Shown here: positions 20,467 through 23,516 of the stretch, in pieces
How the letters are laid out: every line of letters begins with the position of its first letter
Position numbering within the stretch: the first letter of the stretch is position 1
IMG/VR virus record: IMGVR_UViG_3300031687_000102
Span: 1-23,516 of that record
DNA from: a virus
Length of the DNA: 23,516 nt
Strand: one strand, 5' to 3'
Notes under the pieces: model-generated
Seen by the model: the letters and a program-made list of their open reading frames with translations, nothing else
What the model was told of the DNA's origin: nothing
Databases searched by the model: none
Program-made: the position numbers and the translations under genes

Positions 20467-20754
20467 CTATTTTCCTATGTGTTTAATATCTGATGGAGGG
20501 ATAACTTGATAAGCTCCCTTGTTATAAGCTGGAGCTACGGTGTACTTCTTACTTGCTTCTACCTTCCAAGAATTATCTACTGGGGCTGAATACTTACTCG
20601 TTTTACAACTAGGATATTCTTTCTTAGTCTCGACAACTGGTTGTGGCGTTTTGGTCGCTTGCATACTGTTATGTTTTGCTACCCTTTTCTTCCACGCATT
20701 TGTTTTCCTTTTTCTTCCGCTAGGTGAATAGCGCATAGAACCTTGTACTATCAT
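20467..20754 (-). CDS. Basic hypothetical protein, 95 residues
   Basis: The product has a basic N-terminus (MRYSPSGRKRKTNAWKKR after five extra residues) and a low-complexity, Lys/Ser/Tyr-rich remainder without hydrophobic segments. Similar SPSGRKRK-type proteins occur in marine phages, from memory, with unknown function. GGAG lies 10 nt before the ATG at 20754. It might bind nucleic acid or a ribosome through its basic end. It is the first gene under promoter P7, opposite the HTH-bS21 pair. Confidence 0.7.
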   Translation of the reverse strand: MIVQGSMRYSPSGRKRKTNAWKKRVAKHNSMQATKTPQPVVETKKEYPSCKTSKYSAPVDNSWKVEASKKYTVAPAYNKGAYQVIPPSDIKHIGK

Positions 20755-20790
20755 TCTGTTTTCTCTCCTTACTTTTTTATTTATAGATAT

Positions 20791-20830
20791 ATTATACTAC
20801 TATTTTATGCGCGCAGTCAAGATATTTTGG
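20791..20830 (-). promoter_or_regulatory. Promoter P7 (variant)
   Basis: TTGACT (20815-20820), an 18-bp spacer and TATAAT (20791-20796). The upstream sequence is CCAAAATATC and lacks ATAGTTC. It lies back to back with promoter P8, the two -35 boxes being 30 bp apart. Confidence 0.7.
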
Positions 20831-20840
20831 AAGTTAATTG

Positions 20841-20879
20841 AAAATAGTTCTTGACTTTTGTTTCAAGATTTAGTATAAT
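20841..20879 (+). promoter_or_regulatory. Promoter P8 (HTH-bS21 pair), predicted leaderless
   Basis: TTGACT (20851-20856), 17 bp, TATAAT (20874-20879), with AAAATAGTTC adjoining the -35. Six bases separate the -10 from the ATG at 20886, so transcription should begin on the start codon. Confidence 0.9.
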
Positions 20880-20885
20880 AACTAT

Positions 20886-21059
20886 ATGAGAACTTGGACT
20901 AACGAAGAAATAAAGTTATTGCGCAAAGCATATAACAACAAACCTATAACTGCACTCGCAGCTGAACTCGGCCGCACCGAACAATCTATTCGCAGTAAAG
21001 TACACATCATGCGAAGAAAAGGTTTCTCATTCGATAAGGTAACAGATGCCAAGTATTAA
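20886..21059 (+). CDS. Small GcrA/Myb-like HTH protein
   Basis: The 57-residue protein is essentially one HTH unit: [15 protein letters not shown] (2-16), then [20 protein letters not shown] (24-43), with a short tail. The WT-x-EE start and SIRSKVH recognition helix resemble the N-terminus of GcrA and SANT/Myb domains. It is the simplest copy of the module repeated in the HTH proteins at 1526 and 10575. The mRNA should be leaderless. The gene overlaps the bS21 gene by 14 nt, so the two are made together. It may regulate phage promoters, including its own divergent pair; no target is proven. Confidence 0.85.
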   Translation: MRTWTNEEIKLLRKAYNNKPITALAAELGRTEQSIRSKVHIMRRKGFSFDKVTDAKY

Positions 21060-21270
21060 GTCTGACAATATGCCATTTGAGAGAGCATTAAGAATGTTCC
21101 GTAGAAAATGTGATAATGCTGGAATTGTACAAGAGGTAAGAAAAAGAGAGTTTTTCGAGAAACCTACAGCCAAACGAAAACGCATGAAAGCTGCCGCGAA
21201 GAAGAGACAGGAAAAAATTACATCTCAAAACAACAGCTATACTAAGCGCAGACCAAGACATTTGATGTAA
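21046..21270 (+). CDS. rpsU: Ribosomal protein bS21, phage-encoded
   Basis: The 74-residue protein aligns along most of its length with bacterial bS21 by eye: [20 protein letters not shown], then [20 protein letters not shown] and a basic [14 protein letters not shown]. The tail ([13 protein letters not shown]) differs from E. coli bS21, which has 71 residues. bS21 sits on the 30S platform next to the 3' end of 16S rRNA and affects initiation, and viral copies are known from marine phages. It overlaps the HTH gene by 14 nt and lies on the strand opposite to all other genes here. It could replace host bS21 in ribosomes during infection. Confidence 0.93.
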   Translation: MPSIKSDNMPFERALRMFRRKCDNAGIVQEVRKREFFEKPTAKRKRMKAAAKKRQEKITSQNNSYTKRRPRHLM

Positions 21271-21402
21271 ACCATAGGTCATATTACTACTTAACAGTTC
21301 AATTTCTCCTAAATTTACAGTCCTCATCAAAGATTTAATGTATTTTCTAGTACCAGAAACTTACTCCAACCCCTTAAGCGATATACCTTCGAAAAACACA
21401 TC
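21271..21402. other. Gene-free stretch after bS21
   Basis: Together with 21403-21805 this makes about 535 bases without a convincing gene. In this first part I see no promoter, no terminator with a T-run for the bS21 transcript, and only chance frames. The next parts hold a promoter, a candidate RNA and a terminator. Confidence 0.6.
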
Positions 21403-21431
21403 TTGCATTATTTTAAAAAGTATGGTAAAAT
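21403..21431 (+). promoter_or_regulatory. Possible plus-strand promoter for a small RNA
   Basis: TTGCAT (21403-21408), 17 bp, TAAAAT (21426-21431) with the extended -10 TG at 21423-21424. It lacks the AAAATAGTTC element, so it is a different promoter type. No gene follows, only the foldable stretch below. Confidence 0.55.
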
Positions 21432-21437
21432 ATACTT

Positions 21438-21590
21438 ATAATTTAGAAATGCAATCTAAACAAACCACGAACTACTCCTCCTCTCCCAATCTCAGAATAT
21501 AGAATTGAGAGCGTCGAAGGAGCGACAGCGGGGGAGACGCGATATTCAAATCTGATAAATTCTGGAGTAAAGCAGGGAGTCAACTGTGTT
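21438..21590 (+). ncRNA. Candidate structured non-coding RNA
   Basis: The plus-strand RNA can form a 5' hairpin TTTAGA/TCTAAA (21442-21460); an outer stem TACTCC/GGAGTA (21473-21478, 21564-21569); stem CTCTCCC/GGGGGAG (21481-21487, 21530-21536); and inside it two hairpins, TCTCA/TGAGA (21490-21510) and GCGTCG/CGAC-a-GC (21511-21529). The loop of the first, GAATAT (21495-21500), is complementary to ATATTC (21542-21547), allowing a pseudoknot. It contains no gene of useful size and matches no RNA family I know. The remaining 21591-21731 shows nothing clear. Confidence 0.5.
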
Positions 21591-21731
21591 AATTACTTTC
21601 AATCAAGAAAACCAAATAGAGCGTCATCTAAATCTAAACCCGCTAAAGAAATCCCATACTCAATACAATTACTAAAAATCCCTTAATATTTCATACAACT
21701 TCGTCCAATTGAAAATTTTTTAATTCATAAT

Positions 21732-21758
21732 AAAAAGCCCTCAAACAGAAGGCTCTTT
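21732..21758 (-). terminator. Intrinsic terminator after the HTH/small-protein pair
   Basis: On the minus strand AAAGAGCCTTC pairs with GAGGGCTTTTT (11 bp with two G-U) around TGTTT, followed by ATTATG. On the plus strand the same stem has two C-A mismatches, so it mainly stops the minus-strand transcript. Confidence 0.85.
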
Positions 21759-21805
21759 GTTTATATAAAATTTGGTCTAAATTATACTTAATTTCTCCCC
21801 TAGCA

Positions 21806-22015
21806 TCAAACTCCCATCAGTTTTCTACTGAGTTTTCCTACTCCTAGCTTCTCCAGATCTTGGTCTTGAAGCATACGTATCTCTTTTGTATCAATCAAAT
21901 CTCTAGTACCATCAGGAAACTTTAATCTCGCTTTCACACCCGTAGGGGTATCAACTAATCCAAGGACTTGAGCATAATTTCCTTTTAATCCAAACTCTCC
22001 TTTACATATTCTCAT
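21806..22015 (-). CDS. Small basic protein, possible SH3-like fold
   Basis: The 69-residue protein starts at an ATGA overlap with the HTH gene. The strand pattern NYAQVLGLVDTPTGVKARLK, then FPDGTRDLIDTKEIRML, looks like a small SH3/KOW-type barrel, followed by a basic helix (EKLGVGKLSRKLMG). Such folds often bind nucleic acid or proteins. The terminator at 21732-21758 closes the operon. No family is recognised. Confidence 0.7.
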   Translation of the reverse strand: MRICKGEFGLKGNYAQVLGLVDTPTGVKARLKFPDGTRDLIDTKEIRMLQDQDLEKLGVGKLSRKLMGV

Positions 22016-22350
22016 TTGAAATCCTCTGGTCTTAGGTTAATTATGAGTGTTTCTTCTAGGAGTTTTAACGAACTCTTGGGTGATTTCTCTAAACCCGCTA
22101 GGGCTTGATAATCTACTGCTAGAATACCTGCAACACTCTCTACTAACTCTTGTTTGGTAACTGGCTTTTCACCCGCTTTGGTTAAGTACTCGGTTTTCTG
22201 GTATACTCCTTCTCTGGATAGTTTACCTATTACCGATTTTATACTCTTATCTAATTCTTTTGCTAATTGTTCTACTGTTTCTCTAGTGGGATTAGCATTA
22301 TATCTGCTTTTCATTAGCTCCACCATATCTATTGTGTAATTTATAGCCAT
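22012..22350 (-). CDS. HTH DNA-binding protein
   Basis: The 112-residue protein has an N-terminal module of the GcrA/Myb-like kind: YTIDMVELMKSRYNANPTRE (5-24), then VEQLAKELDKSIKSVIGKLS (26-45), REGVY. The C-terminal half (about 62-112) is a separate helical domain, VTKQELVESVAGILAVDYQA with LKLLEETL near the end, as in small phage DNA-binding proteins of marine podoviruses. GAGGAG lies before the ATG and the upstream small gene overlaps by 10 nt. It may coat or regulate phage DNA. Confidence 0.75.
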   Translation of the reverse strand: MAINYTIDMVELMKSRYNANPTRETVEQLAKELDKSIKSVIGKLSREGVYQKTEYLTKAGEKPVTKQELVESVAGILAVDYQALAGLEKSPKSSLKLLEETLIINLRPEDFK

Positions 22351-22499
22351 AAGTCCTCCTCTATTTTATCGACTTCTTGTTTAACTCTGTAAGTGCTTAT
22401 GCCCCATAGTTCTGCTACTACTTCTACGGCTTCATCTTCTCCGAAATCGGATACTGCTTTCCACCATTGCTCAGCCATTACTTCTTTTCTTGTTTTCAT
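22341..22499 (-). CDS. Small acidic hypothetical protein, 52 residues
   Basis: A frame starting MKTRKEVMAEQWWKAVSDFG shares one base with the stop of the upstream gene (TAATG) and overlaps the HTH gene start by 10 nt. It continues EDEAVEVVAELWGISTYRVK and could hold a single HTH-like turn (AELWGISTYRVKQEV). The tight junctions on both sides support it as a real gene. Confidence 0.72.
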   Translation of the reverse strand: MKTRKEVMAEQWWKAVSDFGEDEAVEVVAELWGISTYRVKQEVDKIEEDLWL

Positions 22500-22768
22500 T
22501 AGTTATGCCTTCTCCAGCTATCTAATAGTTTCTGACCAGTAACTCTTTCACCAAAGAGTATCTCCTGTCCATCATGTGTTATTCTTACTATCAGTCCTGA
22601 GTTGTATTGGGTATCTACAACCCCTTTTCCATCAGCAGTATCTTGAGGTCTATTGTCATACCACATTGAAGGTAAACTATGTGCATGAAGAGATCTAACT
22701 CCTAATGCCCATACTTCAGCTTCTAGTATGTCCCTCTGTCTTTGTACTGCATCAGAATACTGACTCAC
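22499..22768 (-). CDS. Hypothetical protein, 89 residues
   Basis: The product has a helical N-terminus (QYSDAVQRQRDILEAEVWAL), a central loop (MWYDNRPQDTADGKGVVDT) and a beta-rich end (GLIVRITHDGQEILFGERVT). No catalytic pattern is clear. It overlaps the membrane-protein gene before it by 4 nt and the small acidic gene after it by one base. Family unknown. Confidence 0.75.
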   Translation of the reverse strand: MSQYSDAVQRQRDILEAEVWALGVRSLHAHSLPSMWYDNRPQDTADGKGVVDTQYNSGLIVRITHDGQEILFGERVTGQKLLDSWRRHN

Positions 22769-22989
22769 TTGAAAAACCTAAAATTTGCACCCTTTTTGAT
22801 TATCTTTTCGTATAATCTGTTCCAATTTCTTACTACTACCATTTCCCAGCGTTCCCAGATCCAATCTAGTTGGTCTGTATCTTTGTACCATTTCGTTATC
22901 ATACTGACTGCAAGCACCCAGATAAACAATGAAAAGATATAGTTAAATGTGTAGTAAGGAAATAGAACTATGTCGTTTAATAACTCCAT
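22765..22989 (-). CDS. Small membrane protein, 74 residues
   Basis: One long hydrophobic stretch near 6-31 (IVLFPYYTFNYIFSLFIWVL, AVSMI) is followed by a soluble helix rich in Trp and charged residues (DWIWERWEMVVVRNWNRL) and a basic end. It is joined to the mazG-like gene by a one-base overlap and to the next gene by ATGA. Function unknown; a membrane anchor for neighbouring proteins is possible. Confidence 0.75.
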   Translation of the reverse strand: MELLNDIVLFPYYTFNYIFSLFIWVLAVSMITKWYKDTDQLDWIWERWEMVVVRNWNRLYEKIIKKGANFRFFK

Positions 22990-23390
22990 TATATATCTCC
23001 TACTTCGCGGGTCTCTGACCTCGCCACTTCAAAGCCATTTGGATACCTGGCTTCTAACTTTTTAATATTCTCGTCCATTACTTCGTCAGGAGTATAATCT
23101 AATGCTATACAACCCTGAATCCAATACCAAAGGATGTCGCCGAGCTCTCGTTTCATGTGGAATCGTTCAGCTTCTGTAAGAGGTTTACCTTGAAAGATAC
23201 ACTTCTTAATAATTTCTGTAAATTCACCACTCTCTGCTAACATTCCTATAGCAGAGGTTAGAACACGGGGAACATTTACAAGTCCCTCCGCTTCTAGTTT
23301 GGAAGTTGAGTTTATAAAACTCATAAAGTTGGTCGACTCTCTACTTGTTGTAGTATCGACAAACTTTGCATAATCATTTATTTTACTCAT
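22989..23390 (-). CDS. mazG: MazG-like nucleotide pyrophosphohydrolase
   Basis: The 133-residue all-helical protein has the MazG-type metal site: LAESGEFTEIIKK (about 51-63) supplies the first acidic helix and KRELGDILWYW (80-90) the E-x-x-D pair, with a helix pair and ARYPNGFEVARS at the end. MazG enzymes hydrolyse NTPs or dNTPs to the monophosphate and pyrophosphate; phage forms are thought to sanitise or recycle the nucleotide pool or to alter (p)ppGpp signalling. AGGAAG lies upstream of the ATG, within the end of the preceding gene. Confidence 0.82.
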   Translation of the reverse strand: MSKINDYAKFVDTTTSRESTNFMSFINSTSKLEAEGLVNVPRVLTSAIGMLAESGEFTEIIKKCIFQGKPLTEAERFHMKRELGDILWYWIQGCIALDYTPDEVMDENIKKLEARYPNGFEVARSETREVGDI

Positions 23391-23397
23391 CGTTTTT

Positions 23398-23516
23398 CTA
23401 CTTCCTGTATAAATTCAAGCCAAGGAATGCTTCGCCTGATGCTATCGCTAGCTTTTGATTCCCAGAGCTTGAGGCTATAATGGTTGATTTACCACTAGCA
23501 CTTTTTCCAAACTCCA
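23398..23516 (-). CDS. C-terminal end of an unknown gene (partial)
   Basis: Only the last 38 residues are visible, ending in FLGLNLYRK and a TAG stop 7 nt before the mazG-like ATG. They include EFGKSASGKSTIIASSSG, which fits the letters of a P-loop (G-x4-GKST), but a P-loop so near a C-terminus would be unusual and the Ser/Ala/Gly-rich make-up also suits a structural protein. The family cannot be told from this piece. Confidence 0.65.
   Translation of the reverse strand, partial: EFGKSASGKSTIIASSSGNQKLAIASGEAFLGLNLYRK

Noticed and set aside
21088-21330. Minus-strand 80-residue frame opposite bS21
   Set aside because: bS21 is unambiguous on the plus strand, and no promoter or ribosome site serves the antisense frame.
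21437-21442. TATAAT as a second plus-strand -10 box
   Set aside because: No -35-like hexamer lies 16-18 bp upstream; the TTGCAT/TGnTAAAAT pair nearby fits better.
23398-23516. P-loop ATPase call from GKSASGKST
   Set aside because: The motif lies about 30 residues from the C-terminus in a Ser/Ala-rich stretch, so it may be coincidental.
1-23516. CRISPR arrays, insertion sequences or attachment sites
   Set aside because: No regularly spaced repeats, transposase genes, terminal inverted repeats or duplicated tRNA ends were seen.

Overview
The window looks like part of the genome of a tailed marine phage. It is AT-rich, densely packed (many ATGA or TAATG gene junctions) and almost entirely minus-strand. 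It carries a DnaB/gp41-type helicase, NAD+-dependent ligase parts, a MazG-like pyrophosphohydrolase, a phage-type lysozyme with an overlapping spanin pair, a small heat-shock protein, five tRNAs, and several Fe(II)/2OG oxygenases and glycan-type enzymes of kinds common in marine myovirus and cyanophage genomes. No capsid, portal or terminase gene is recognisable here. Consensus sigma70-type promoters, GGAG-type ribosome binding sites and tRNAs with templated CCA suit a proteobacterial, possibly gammaproteobacterial, host. That host call is inference.

Layout, in minus-strand transcription order (right to left). (1) 23516-21806: end of an unknown gene, mazG-like gene, small genes, an HTH protein and a small basic protein, closed by an intrinsic terminator. 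(2) 21271-21731: gene-free, with a plus-strand promoter and a candidate folded RNA. (3) 20886-21270: the only plus-strand genes, a 57-residue GcrA/Myb-like HTH protein overlapping a phage ribosomal protein bS21. (4) 20754-14533: two small genes, then Hsp20, lysozyme, a basic membrane-associated protein, spanins, two unknown proteins, a GT8-like glycosyltransferase, a prolyl-hydroxylase-like oxygenase, a one-TM protein, a JmjC/cupin oxygenase and a two-TM holin candidate. (5) 14510-11130: a promoter, a 190-nt folded leader, then small genes, a DUF6445-like oxygenase, a DUF3310-like protein, an HTH protein and a sulfotransferase-like fragment. (6) 11130-9153: HTH protein with terminator, then an unknown protein, a PC4-like protein and an SGNH hydrolase. 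(7) 9160-8066: a conserved phage protein and tRNAs Ser, Glu, Asp, His, Arg. (8) 8064-3088: ligase catalytic part, small genes, GIY-YIG-like protein, 2OG oxygenase, carbamoyltransferase and a second SGNH protein. (9) 3080-1: ligase Zn-finger/HhH/BRCT part, a four-repeat HTH protein with terminator, helicase, start of a further gene.

These blocks are set by one promoter family: an A-run plus ATAGTTC joined to TTGACA/T, 17 bp, TATAAT. Seven of the eight listed copies have 17-bp spacing and six carry the exact upstream word. Three promoters place the start codon 6-7 nt after the -10, predicting leaderless mRNAs for the ligase gene, the DKH-motif gene and the HTH-bS21 pair. Leaderless messages together with a phage bS21 suggest a way to bias host translation initiation. 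Other points of interest are a NAD+ ligase split over two genes 4 kb apart, two candidate structured RNAs, and repeated use of one GcrA/Myb-like DNA-binding module.
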